This document shows positions 1 through 8,093 of a stretch of 58,345 nt of DNA, piece by piece. The notes under the pieces are model-generated. The model saw only the letters and a program-made list of their open reading frames with translations, made no database searches and was not told where the DNA came from. The position numbers and the translations under genes are program-made. Each line of letters starts with the position of its first letter. The first letter of the stretch is position 1. Source of the DNA: Alkalibacter sp964582705 (lineage in GTDB: Bacteria; Bacillota; Clostridia; Eubacteriales; Alkalibacteraceae); the NCBI GenBank assembly GCA_964582705.1, contig CAZOTE010000003.1:1-58345 (forward strand). Direction: 5' to 3'.

Positions 1-293
1 GTAATCTTTACTTCAGTAAACGGTTGTCTGTGACCTTGCTTTCTTCTGTAATCTTTTTTAGACTTGTACTTATAGATTACAACCTTTTTGCCTTTTCCGT
101 TGACGACTACTTCCGCGCTTACAGCAGCACCTTCAACAGTTGGAGCACCTACCACCAAGCTTCCGTTGTTTACAGCAAGAACCTCAGTGAACTCTACAGT
201 CTCACCTTCTGCAAGATTCAGCTTTTCAACTTGGATTACATCGCCTTCTTTAACACAGTATTGCTTTCCGCCAGTTTTTATAACAGCATACAT
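1..293 (-). CDS. rplU: 50S ribosomal protein L21, 3' end cut by window edge
   Basis: Large-subunit ribosomal protein. The minus-strand frame from ATG at 293 reads MYAVIKTGGKQYCVKEGD, the L21 N-terminal signature, and continues to a basic C-terminal tail (KKDYRRKQGHRQP). 97 of about 103 residues are present; the stop lies outside the window. A strong AGGAGGTG Shine-Dalgarno precedes the ATG by 5-6 nt. Upstream is a consensus promoter and a structured leader. In Firmicutes this gene is normally followed by ysxB and rpmA (L27); here that would fall off the left edge. The identification is certain. Confidence 0.96.
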   Translation of the reverse strand, partial: MYAVIKTGGKQYCVKEGDVIQVEKLNLAEGETVEFTEVLAVNNGSLVVGAPTVEGAAVSAEVVVNGKGKKVVIYKYKSKKDYRRKQGHRQPFTEVKI

Positions 294-373
294 TCCTTAC
301 ACCTCCTCAATCCAGTCTCGCCTTCAAAGGTCTCCTTTCGGAAGTTCTACCTTGTCAGAGCGGCTTCATACAC
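294..373 (-). ncRNA. probable L21 leader (autoregulatory 5'UTR)
   Basis: The roughly 80-nt untranslated leader between the rplU promoter and its start can fold. A hairpin with arms AAGGT (349-353 on the plus strand) and ACCTT (327-331) encloses a TTCC-GAAA-GGA tip, flanked by CCGCTCTGAC and GGCGAGACTGG segments. Firmicute rplU genes carry a conserved L21 leader thought to bind L21 and regulate the operon. The fold here is read by eye and not scored against the covariance model. Confidence 0.55.
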
Positions 374-379
374 CGTAAT

Positions 380-408
380 AGTATACCACGGAGAATAGAA
401 TACGTCAA
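380..408 (-). promoter_or_regulatory. rplU promoter (sigma-A type)
   Basis: On the minus strand, TTGACG (403-408), 17-nt spacer, TATACT (380-385). It begins 3 bp after the rng stop codon. The predicted start is near 373, giving an 80-nt leader. Confidence 0.8.
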
Positions 409-410
409 TT

Positions 411-1853
411 TTAATTTGACGGAAGTATCGCAATCTGATCGAACTCGTTGTTGATGTTTACTTCGATGTCAATCTTGACCTTGTAAAATTCCTCCAGCAT
501 CTGATCAAAGGAAAATCCATGCCCAAAATATTTGTGCTCATCAATCACGTTTTTCAGATAAGGGCTGATAACTATTTTGAATCTGTTGTGATTCAAAAGG
601 TAAATGTCATTTTCTATCTTTGCAAGGCACTTGTAAAAAAACGCTTCCTGGTTGTAAACATCTCCAGTCCCGTCGCAGAGCGGACAAGTCTGCCTGTTTA
701 TATTTACTATGGACTTGCCTTCCTGCTTTCTTGTTATTTGCAGGATGCTCAGTTCCGTAAACCCAACCAGCTTGAACCGCACCTTGTCCCGGGCGGACAT
801 TTCCCTCCATTTCTTTATGATTTTTCCCTTATGCTTTTCTTTTGATATGTTTATATAGTCGATCAGTATGATTCCACTTAGATTTCTTAGCCTCATCTGG
901 TGAGCGATCACCTCAGTGGCTTCAAGGTTTATCCTGGCTATTGTTTCTTCCGGGTCCTTGTGTCCCGTAAACTTTCCGCTGTTTACGTCAATTACGGTAA
1001 AGGCTTCCGTATTGTCTATGATAATATAGCCTCCGCTTTTAAGCCAAAGCTTCCTCGCATAAAGCTCTCTTATTTGTGGCTCCAGATCGTAGTCATCGAA
1101 TACATTGAGCTTACGCACCAGCTTTATCTTGTCGAGATCTCCGGGAAAACAATTGCTGAAATAATCCTTAATCTCCTCCAGGTAAGCATCGCTATTTAAA
1201 ACCACCTGGTCAGTCTTAGTAGTGTAGTAGTCACGGATTGTCTTGATCACCGGCCCCTTGTCCTTAAACAGCAGCTTTGGGGCAATGTGTATCCTGCTGT
1301 TTATAAGTCGCCATTTTCCCATAAGATAATCCAGTTCCTTTTCAATTACATCAAGGGAAGATCCCTCCGATTCAGTTCTGAATATGACACCTACATCTGT
1401 GGGTTTTACATCCTCCAGAAATGTCTTGAGCCTGTTTATCTCTTCTTTGTCCCTAATCTTTTTTGACATGTATATTTTTTCTTCTGTTGGAAGAAGAACC
1501 AGGTAGTGGCCTGAAATCCAGTACTTGGTGGTAAGGCGTGCCCCCTTTGTTCCCACTGCTTCTTTTTTGACCTGGACTATTATATCCTGCCCCTTTTTTA
1601 TCACTTTATCTATGGGCAGGTTGTCAGGGTTGGGATAGATGTCACTTAGGTGCAGCAGACCGTTTTTATCTCCCCCCACGTTAACGAATGCCACCTGCAT
1701 TCCAGGCTTTATCTGTTCCACTCTGCCCATGTATATGTTTCCATATGTGTTCCAGTCGCTCTCCCTGTCGGTGAAAAAATGTTCCAGCTGATCGTCCCTG
1801 GTTACGGCTATTCTATTTTGACCCATCATGGTTTCTATGACGATTCTGTTCAT
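411..1853 (-). CDS. rng: ribonuclease G (RNase E/G family)
   Basis: Endoribonuclease that cuts single-stranded AU-rich RNA in mRNA turnover and rRNA processing. An S1 RNA-binding domain lies near residues 36-125. The metal-binding aspartates of the catalytic DNase I-like subdomain are visible as D289 (VIDVNSG) and D332 (LIDYINI). The zinc-link motif CPLC is at 390-393. The D289-D332 spacing of 43 and the D332-C390 spacing of 58 equal those of E. coli RNase E. At 480 aa it is RNase G length, without an RNase E scaffold tail. A GGATGGAG site precedes the ATG. It sits 14 nt behind queG, so the two are probably co-transcribed, and directly ahead of rplU, a common clostridial order. Confidence 0.95.
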   Translation of the reverse strand: MNRIVIETMMGQNRIAVTRDDQLEHFFTDRESDWNTYGNIYMGRVEQIKPGMQVAFVNVGGDKNGLLHLSDIYPNPDNLPIDKVIKKGQDIIVQVKKEAVGTKGARLTTKYWISGHYLVLLPTEEKIYMSKKIRDKEEINRLKTFLEDVKPTDVGVIFRTESEGSSLDVIEKELDYLMGKWRLINSRIHIAPKLLFKDKGPVIKTIRDYYTTKTDQVVLNSDAYLEEIKDYFSNCFPGDLDKIKLVRKLNVFDDYDLEPQIRELYARKLWLKSGGYIIIDNTEAFTVIDVNSGKFTGHKDPEETIARINLEATEVIAHQMRLRNLSGIILIDYINISKEKHKGKIIKKWREMSARDKVRFKLVGFTELSILQITRKQEGKSIVNINRQTCPLCDGTGDVYNQEAFFYKCLAKIENDIYLLNHNRFKIVISPYLKNVIDEHKYFGHGFSFDQMLEEFYKVKIDIEVNINNEFDQIAILPSN

Positions 1854-1867
1854 CTATAATCTCCATC

Positions 1868-2959
1868 CTATCTGTACCTGTTGAATTTATCTATGAAGTC
1901 ACAAGATTCTGCCTGGATATGCTCTTTAACAATTTTTTCCCCTCGGGCTCCGTATTCCAAAAGGGAAAACATGGCATGAATCCTTATTTCTTCACGTTGA
2001 TCATGTATACATTGTAACAGTAATGTGAAATTATTTTCAAGTAGAATATTGCCACAAAGGATTACAGCATTTCTCTGCAAGGTTCGCTTACCCCTCCAGC
2101 CGGATGAGGTACCCTTGAAATACTCATTGTAAGTCTTGTTGTCCATATTTAATATATATTCAAGCTCTGGAGTGATGTCTTTGCAGTCCGCTTTAAATTT
2201 CGACTCTTTCGAAAGCTTGGCTTCTTTGTTGAAAGGACAAACATCCTGACAAATATCGCACCCGTAAATGCTTTGTCCCATGGCCTTTCTTTCCTGCCTG
2301 TTGAGAATTCCTTTTTTCTGTGTCAAATAGGCTATGCATTTATTACCGTCGAATTGGAAAGGGCCTTTTAATGCATCTGCAGGACAAGCGTTTATGCACA
2401 AATCGCAGTGACCGCACATGGATTCCAGGGGAGTTGACTTTTCACTTAATTCTCTATTTAATAGGATCTGCCCCAAAAATACAAAGCTTCCGTAATCAGG
2501 GCTTATTATAAAGCCGTTCTTGCCATAAAAACCAACCCCAGCAGCCCAGGCAGAGGCCCTGTCGCTCAAAGGTCCGTTGTCCACATAGGCTTTATACTCT
2601 ATGTCAGGATGAGATTTTTTTACCCGTTCCATCATTTGCTTGATTTTTTCATGAAGCACCCTATGATAGTCCACACCTCGTGAAACCCTTGCAAATAATC
2701 CTTGTGTGCCTCCGGTCTCACATTCCTCTTCCCATCTATAGGGCACCCCTATGGATACAACGCTTTTACATAAATCCCAATGGGCTTCGGGGGAGAACCA
2801 CTCCTTCGAATCCACAGAATCCAAAAGTACTAGCCACCCCTCGCTTTTGCGCTCTTCGTAAATGGGGACAAAAAAATCCTTCGAAGCTGAGCCAGCAAAC
2901 CCTATGATGTCGATCCCAATATCTTCTGCCGCTATCATAATTTCATCCTTCAAATCCAT
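1868..2959 (-). CDS. queG: epoxyqueuosine reductase
   Basis: Last step of queuosine biosynthesis: cobalamin-dependent reduction of epoxyqueuosine in the wobble base of tRNAs for Asp, Asn, His and Tyr. 363 aa. Two 4Fe-4S clusters are visible: C182-C185-C188-C192 (CGHCDLCINACP) and C208 with C234-C237-C241 (CDICQDVCPFN). The family's catalytic Asp corresponds to D133 in LSDRASAWAAG. A HEAT-like C-terminal region (about 290-345) matches the tRNA-binding end of the family. An AAAGGAG site precedes the ATG. It is the first gene of a likely queG-rng unit. Confidence 0.95.
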   Translation of the reverse strand: MDLKDEIMIAAEDIGIDIIGFAGSASKDFFVPIYEERKSEGWLVLLDSVDSKEWFSPEAHWDLCKSVVSIGVPYRWEEECETGGTQGLFARVSRGVDYHRVLHEKIKQMMERVKKSHPDIEYKAYVDNGPLSDRASAWAAGVGFYGKNGFIISPDYGSFVFLGQILLNRELSEKSTPLESMCGHCDLCINACPADALKGPFQFDGNKCIAYLTQKKGILNRQERKAMGQSIYGCDICQDVCPFNKEAKLSKESKFKADCKDITPELEYILNMDNKTYNEYFKGTSSGWRGKRTLQRNAVILCGNILLENNFTLLLQCIHDQREEIRIHAMFSLLEYGARGEKIVKEHIQAESCDFIDKFNRYR

Positions 2960-2988
2960 TGCGCCACTCCTTTTGACTCTTCCCTTAC

Positions 2989-2994
2989 ATTATA
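2989..2994 (-). promoter_or_regulatory. probable queG-rng promoter (-10 box)
   Basis: TATAAT on the minus strand about 30 bp before the queG start. The -35 region is only T-rich (TTTTGT at 17 nt), so the assignment rests mainly on the perfect -10. Confidence 0.45.
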
Positions 2995-3006
2995 ATCCTT
3001 TAAAGC

Positions 3007-3038
3007 AAAAAACAAAAGACGGCGATCCGACTTTCGCC
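3007..3038 (-). terminator. weak intrinsic terminator after engB
   Basis: Minus-strand stem GGCGA/TCGCC (3021-3038) followed within a few bases by a T-rich tract (3007-3016). It lies between engB and queG and suggests that the lon-engB transcript at least partly ends here. Confidence 0.5.
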
Positions 3039-3058
3039 AAACCGCCCTTTGATATTAT

Positions 3059-3667
3059 TCATTGATTTTCTTCTTCGTACAAGGCATTGAGTATCTCCTC
3101 TATCAGATCCTCCACCTCTTTTTTCCCGTCCTTTGTTTCGCTTGAGAACAAGATGACATCTTCTCTGTCTTCTATTCCCATAGTTTCCATGAGCACCTTC
3201 AGGTTATTAGGTCTTTGGGTTTTGTTTACCTTGTCCATCTTGGTCGCGACTATCAGAGGCGTTATCTCATTGTCGTAAAGCCATCCATTGACAGCCAAAT
3301 CATCCTCTGTAGGTTTATGTCTAAAATCCACAAGCTGAACTACCATCACCAGGTTTTCTCTGTTTTCGATATAGTCCTGTATCATCCTTCTGAAATTTTG
3401 CCTTTCCGTCTTCGAAACCTTGGCATAACCGTAACCCGGCATATCCACGAAGCAGAAAGTATCCTCAACATTGTAGAAGTTTACCGTCCTGGTCTTTCCC
3501 GGTTGGGAGCTTGTCCTTGCCAGCGCCTTCCTGTTTATTATCGTGTTTATGAAGGAAGACTTCCCAACATTGGATCTTCCCAAAAGCAGTACCTCCGGAA
3601 GGTCGTGCTCCGGGTAGTGCTTTGGAGAAACAGCGCTTGTTATCAAATGAACTCTATTGATATTCAT
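3059..3667 (-). CDS. engB: ribosome biogenesis GTPase YsxC/EngB
   Basis: Essential TRAFAC-class GTPase that helps late 50S subunit assembly. 202 aa, usual length. The G1 P-loop GRSNVGKSS is at residues 30-38, followed by the G2 region TRTVNFYN, G3 DMPGYGYAKV and G4 TKMD. The start ATG overlaps the lon stop by one base (TAATG), so translation is coupled to lon. The lon-engB pairing is standard in Firmicutes. Confidence 0.97.
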   Translation of the reverse strand: MNINRVHLITSAVSPKHYPEHDLPEVLLLGRSNVGKSSFINTIINRKALARTSSQPGKTRTVNFYNVEDTFCFVDMPGYGYAKVSKTERQNFRRMIQDYIENRENLVMVVQLVDFRHKPTEDDLAVNGWLYDNEITPLIVATKMDKVNKTQRPNNLKVLMETMGIEDREDVILFSSETKDGKKEVEDLIEEILNALYEEENQ

Positions 3668-6021
3668 TATTTCATACCGCCGAATACGATCTTTATGACA
3701 TCTTCCATGGTTTCCACGGTATTGATCTTAAGCTTGGCTAGTATCTGAGTAGGGATTTCTTCCAGGTCCTTCTCGTTTTCCTTTGGGATTATTATATCGC
3801 TTATCCCCGCCCTGTGTGCGGCTAGAAGCTTCTCCTTAACCCCTCCGATAGGCAGGACCCTTCCTCTCAAAGTGATCTCTCCTGTCATTGCCAGGTTTTG
3901 AGAAACCGGTTTTTTAGTAAGGAGAGAAACCAGTGCCGTAGTCATGGTTATTCCCGCTGAAGGTCCGTCCTTGGGTATCGCCCCTTCCGGAACATGTAGA
4001 TGTATGTCTAGCTTGTTGTAGAACTCAGGATCCACATTTAGCTCTTCTGCTTTGCTTCTAATGTAACTGATTCCTGCACGAGCAGACTCCTTCATGACGT
4101 CTCCTAGCTGTCCGGTAAGCTCAATCTTGCCTTTTCCTGGCATTGCCACCGCTTCAATCTGCAGCGTATCTCCACCAACGGAGGTCCATGCCAAGCCATT
4201 GACAAGGCCTACTTCTTCCCTGCCTTCTATTTTTTCGTATCTGTATTTTTTCATTCCTAAAAACTTGTCCAGATTTTTTGGGTTTACCGAAATTCTCTTT
4301 TTGTCCTCTTCCACGATGTTCTTGGCAACTACACGGCAGATCCTAGCAATCTGTCTTTCAAGTTCCCGTACGCCGGATTCCCTAGTGTAATAGTTTATGA
4401 CATCCCTTATGGCCTGTTCGTTCAAGTTTATGTTGCTCTTTTTAAGCCCATGGTTCTTAAGCTGCTTTGGAAGGAGGTATCTAGTAGCGATGTTTAGCTT
4501 TTCCTCCTCGATGTATCCGGAAACTTCTATGATTTCCATCCTATCCAGCAAAGGTCTCGGAATAGTCGAGACGTTGTTCGCCGTGGTGACGAACATGACC
4601 TTTGAAAGGTCGAAGGGCAGCTCAAGATAGTTGTCCGTAAAGGTTGAGTTTTGCTCTGGGTCCAACACCTCAAGGAGAGCCGATGCCGGATCTCCTCTGA
4701 AATCCTGGCTCATCTTGTCTATTTCATCCAACAGAAAGAGTGGGTTCCTGCTTCCCGCCTGCTTGATGTTGTATATGATTCTTCCGGGTATGGCTCCAAC
4801 GTAGGTTCTTCTATGCCCTCTGATTTCAGCTTCGTCCCTCATCCCGCCCAGGGACATCCTTACGAATTTTCTTCCTAAGGCTTTTGCAATTGACTTTGCA
4901 ATGGAGGTTTTTCCAACCCCAGGTGGTCCTACCAAGCAGAGTATCGGCCCTTTCAAAGCATTAGAAAGCTTGAGCACCGCAAGGTACTCCAGCACCCTCT
5001 CCTTAACCTTATAGAGCGCGTAGTGGTCTTCATCCAGTATTTCTCTTGCAATCTTTATGTCGATGGATTCATCGGTTTCGGTGTTCCATGGAAGATCCAA
5101 AATCCACTCAATGTAAGTCTGAACCACGCTTGCTTCTGAGCTTCCCGAAGGTATCTTGTTAAGCTTTAATATCTCAGCTTCCACTTTGTCGTGTATCTCG
5201 TTGCTTAGGTTGAGCTTGCTCAGCCTTTCCAGATAATCATCTACCACAGAAACCGTATTACCTTCCCCCAGCTCTTCTTGAATCACCCTTATCTGCTCTC
5301 TGAGGAAATATTCCTTTTGCTGCCTGTCCATCTGGTTTTTGACCTTGTCATCTATATCTCGCTCGATCTCTAAAAGCTCCAATTCCTTTACCAGATATTC
5401 GTATGTCTTTTCAAGCCTGGTCAAGGTGTCTATTTCCTGAAGTATATCCTGGCTTTCCTCTATTTCAAGGATCAGATTAGCTCCGATAATGTCAACCAGC
5501 TCGTCAGCTTCCTTGATTCCCTCCACAGCCATCATCAAATCCGGTGACGATTTTCTAGTCAGGTTCAAGTAAGCCATAAATGCTTGTTTTACCATTCTCA
5601 TTAGAGCTTTGCTCTCTTTACCTCGAAGTTTTTTAGCTGCCAGGTCTTTTACTTCCACCTCGAAAAAGGGTTCCTCTTGGTAATATTCCACAATTTCAAC
5701 TCTGTTTTGTACTTCTACCAGCACCCGGATAAGGTTTCCGGGCATTTTAAGAAGCTGCTTGACTGTGGCCCTGGTTCCTACCGGATATATATCCTCCGGT
5801 TTTGGATCCTCAACTTCGATGTCATACTGAGCTGCAAGAATCACCTCTTGATTCTCCGTCATGGCCGTTTCCAGCGCTTTGATAGATTTATCCCTTCCTA
5901 CATCGAAATGGATTATCATCTCAGGAAATACTATCAAGCCCCTTAAGGGTATAAGGGGAAGTCTGTTGACCTTTATCAGCTCTATGTTATCGGTTTGACC
6001 CTTGATATTCGGTTTATTCAT
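3667..6021 (-). CDS. lon: ATP-dependent endopeptidase Lon
   Basis: Cytosolic AAA+ serine protease for misfolded and regulatory proteins. The N-terminal LON substrate-binding domain spans about 20-210. Walker A GPPGVGKT is near 365-372 and Walker B LFLLDEID follows. The Ser-Lys dyad is visible as PKDGPSAGIT (Ser) and GGVKEKLLAAHRAG (Lys). The open frame extends to GTG at 6030, but GAGGAG lies 8 nt before ATG 6021 and only 2-3 nt before the earlier candidates, so ATG 6021 (784 aa) is chosen. It has its own sigma-A promoter. A second Lon-type protease of the LonB class is encoded at 50421-52931. Confidence 0.97.
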   Translation of the reverse strand: MNKPNIKGQTDNIELIKVNRLPLIPLRGLIVFPEMIIHFDVGRDKSIKALETAMTENQEVILAAQYDIEVEDPKPEDIYPVGTRATVKQLLKMPGNLIRVLVEVQNRVEIVEYYQEEPFFEVEVKDLAAKKLRGKESKALMRMVKQAFMAYLNLTRKSSPDLMMAVEGIKEADELVDIIGANLILEIEESQDILQEIDTLTRLEKTYEYLVKELELLEIERDIDDKVKNQMDRQQKEYFLREQIRVIQEELGEGNTVSVVDDYLERLSKLNLSNEIHDKVEAEILKLNKIPSGSSEASVVQTYIEWILDLPWNTETDESIDIKIAREILDEDHYALYKVKERVLEYLAVLKLSNALKGPILCLVGPPGVGKTSIAKSIAKALGRKFVRMSLGGMRDEAEIRGHRRTYVGAIPGRIIYNIKQAGSRNPLFLLDEIDKMSQDFRGDPASALLEVLDPEQNSTFTDNYLELPFDLSKVMFVTTANNVSTIPRPLLDRMEIIEVSGYIEEEKLNIATRYLLPKQLKNHGLKKSNINLNEQAIRDVINYYTRESGVRELERQIARICRVVAKNIVEEDKKRISVNPKNLDKFLGMKKYRYEKIEGREEVGLVNGLAWTSVGGDTLQIEAVAMPGKGKIELTGQLGDVMKESARAGISYIRSKAEELNVDPEFYNKLDIHLHVPEGAIPKDGPSAGITMTTALVSLLTKKPVSQNLAMTGEITLRGRVLPIGGVKEKLLAAHRAGISDIIIPKENEKDLEEIPTQILAKLKINTVETMEDVIKIVFGGMK

Positions 6022-6065
6022 TTTCATCACTCCTCTGATGCTTTATATGTTCCTTTAGCTTTTTA

Positions 6066-6093
6066 ATTATATCATTCTATATATATTTTTCAA
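6066..6093 (-). promoter_or_regulatory. lon promoter
   Basis: Minus strand TTGAAA (6088-6093), 16-nt spacer, TATAAT (6066-6071). It lies between the clpX terminator and lon, so lon-engB can be expressed separately from tig-clpP-clpX. No CtsR-type heptad repeat was seen. Confidence 0.7.
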
Positions 6094-6133
6094 TCAGCTT
6101 AAGGAAAGTTATTGAATTTCTCTTCCTTCATAG

Positions 6134-6163
6134 AAAAAGCAATCACATGAATGATTGCTTTTT
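6134..6163 (-). terminator. intrinsic terminator after clpX
   Basis: A 12-bp perfect stem (6134-6145 with 6152-6163; core GCAATCA/TGATTGC) with a 6-nt loop and T-runs on the transcribed side. It lies 20 bp past the clpX stop. Confidence 0.85.
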
Positions 6164-6182
6164 CTTAAAGTGGCTATATTAA

Positions 6183-7457
6183 TCAGGATGCGCTTTCTTC
6201 GCCCTTCTCCTGTTTTTCCTCTGGTTTGTCTTTGTAGACAAGCATTGGAGCCTTGTTCTTCGTGACAGTGTCCTTTGATATGATGCACTTCACTATATCC
6301 TTCCTTGAAGGAATATCGTACATCACGTCCAGCATGAGGTTTTCAAGTATTCCTCTTAGTCCTCTTGCTCCTGTCTCGTGTTGGATGGTTTTGTCGGCTA
6401 TTGCCTTGAGGGCGTCTTTTTCAAAAACCAACTCGACCCCGTCAACTTCCATCATTTTTTTGTACTGTTTGATCAAAGCATTTTTGGGCTCTGTCAGTAT
6501 GCTCACCAAAGCTTCCACATCCAATGGCTCCAAGGTGGTAACCACTGGAATTCTTCCTACGAACTCAGGAATCAACCCGAATTGCAGCAAGTCTCTTGGC
6601 TGAATCTGCTTTAGCACTTCGCTAGCGTCCATTTTCTTCTTGCTCTTTACGTCCGCATTAAAGCCCATCGCCTTGTTGCCCGTCCTCTTAGATATTATTC
6701 TTTCGATTCCATCAAAGGCTCCACCGCAAATAAACAGTATGTTGGTGGTGTCTATCTGCAAAAACTCCTGATGGGGATGCTTTCTTCCTCCTTGGGGGGG
6801 CACGTTTGCTGTAGTCCCTTCCAGAATCTTAAGCAGGACCTGCTGAACTCCCTCGCCGCTAACATCTCTAGTGATTGAAGGATTCTCGCTTTTTCTCGCG
6901 ATCTTGTCGATCTCGTCGATATAAATTATGCCTCTTTGGGCTTTTTCGATATCGTAGTCTGCAGCTTGGATCAATTTTAGCAAGATGTTTTCAACATCTT
7001 CTCCAACGTATCCCGCTTCAGTAAGGGACGTAGCATCGGCTATGGCAAAGGGAACGTTAAGCATTCTAGCCAAAGTTTGGGCAAGAAGGGTCTTTCCGGA
7101 TCCCGTTGGTCCAAGAAACAGGATATTGCTTTTTTGGACCTCCACATCTTCGCTTGTTTCCGTCAAGTTGATTCTCTTGTAATGATTATATACTGCCACA
7201 GCGAGAGATTTCTTCGCTCTCTCCTGGGAAATTACGTAATCATCCAAATAACACTTGATTTCTTCGGGCGTAGGAATGTCCGTAAGCTCTTCGATATGCT
7301 CAGGCAGGAATTCTTCTTCTATTATTTCCTGGCACAATTCAATGCACTCGTTGCAGATATACACTCCAGGTCCCGCAACCATTCTTTTGACCTGGTTTTG
7401 GGTCTTGCCACAGAACGAACACCTTATTTGCTGTTTATTATCATCATTTTTAGACAT
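6183..7457 (-). CDS. clpX: ATP-dependent Clp protease ATP-binding subunit ClpX
   Basis: AAA+ unfoldase that feeds tagged substrates into the ClpP chamber. 424 aa. The N-terminal zinc-binding domain has C13, C16, C35 and C38. Walker A GPTGSGKT, Walker B IIYIDEIDK, the RKSENPSITRDVSGEGVQ pore/sensor region and the IPEFVGRIP motif all follow in family order. It lies 25 nt behind clpP in the tig-clpP-clpX operon and ends at a strong terminator. Confidence 0.98.
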   Translation of the reverse strand: MSKNDDNKQQIRCSFCGKTQNQVKRMVAGPGVYICNECIELCQEIIEEEFLPEHIEELTDIPTPEEIKCYLDDYVISQERAKKSLAVAVYNHYKRINLTETSEDVEVQKSNILFLGPTGSGKTLLAQTLARMLNVPFAIADATSLTEAGYVGEDVENILLKLIQAADYDIEKAQRGIIYIDEIDKIARKSENPSITRDVSGEGVQQVLLKILEGTTANVPPQGGRKHPHQEFLQIDTTNILFICGGAFDGIERIISKRTGNKAMGFNADVKSKKKMDASEVLKQIQPRDLLQFGLIPEFVGRIPVVTTLEPLDVEALVSILTEPKNALIKQYKKMMEVDGVELVFEKDALKAIADKTIQHETGARGLRGILENLMLDVMYDIPSRKDIVKCIISKDTVTKNKAPMLVYKDKPEEKQEKGEESAS

Positions 7458-7482
7458 TTTTTTACCTCTCGTTTCCGGCTGC

Positions 7483-8073
7483 TTACTTTCTTGAGGTTAT
7501 CACCTTGTCGATTAGTCCATACTCCTTGGCTTCCTGAGAGGACATGAAGTAATCTCTGTCAGTATCCTTGTTTACAACTTCAATCGGCTGACCGGTTCTT
7601 TCACTTAAAATTTTGTTGATTTTTTCCCTGGTTTTTATCAGCCTGTTTGCATATATCTGCACGTCTACAGACTGCCCCTGGGCTCCACCCAAAGGTTGAT
7701 GGATCATCACTTCGCTGTTGGGCAGGGCGTATCTCTTTCCTTTTTTGCCTGCTGCAAGCAAGAACGCTCCCATTGAAGCTGCCATACCGACGCAAATAGT
7801 GGATACGTCGCATTTGATGAAATTCATCGTATCGTATATAGCCATTCCTGCAGTTATCGATCCTCCCGGGCTGTTGATGTAGATTTGCACATCCTTGTCT
7901 GCATCTTCAGCTTCCAAAAACAGAAGCTGCGCCACGATAAGACTTGCAGATATGTCATTTACCTCCCCATTAAGGAAAATAATTCTCTCTTTTAATAATC
8001 TGGAGTAAATGTCGTAGGATCTTTCACCTCTGCCTGTCTGTTCGACTACCATTGGCACCAAATTCATTTCCAT
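7483..8073 (-). CDS. clpP: ATP-dependent Clp protease proteolytic subunit ClpP
   Basis: Serine peptidase that forms the tetradecameric chamber used by ClpX and other Clp ATPases. 196 aa. The catalytic triad is visible as S100 (MAASMGAF), H125 (MIHQPLGG) and D174 (DRDYF), with the same 25 and 49 residue spacing as E. coli ClpP. It starts 20 nt after the tig stop and is the middle gene of tig-clpP-clpX. Confidence 0.98.
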   Translation of the reverse strand: MEMNLVPMVVEQTGRGERSYDIYSRLLKERIIFLNGEVNDISASLIVAQLLFLEAEDADKDVQIYINSPGGSITAGMAIYDTMNFIKCDVSTICVGMAASMGAFLLAAGKKGKRYALPNSEVMIHQPLGGAQGQSVDVQIYANRLIKTREKINKILSERTGQPIEVVNKDTDRDYFMSSQEAKEYGLIDKVITSRK

Positions 8074-8093
8074 AAAACCACTCCTATCTTATG

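Noticed and set aside
24..398. Plus-strand ORFs over the L21 region
   Set aside because: Shadows of the rplU coding strand and its leader; no ribosome site or protein similarity.
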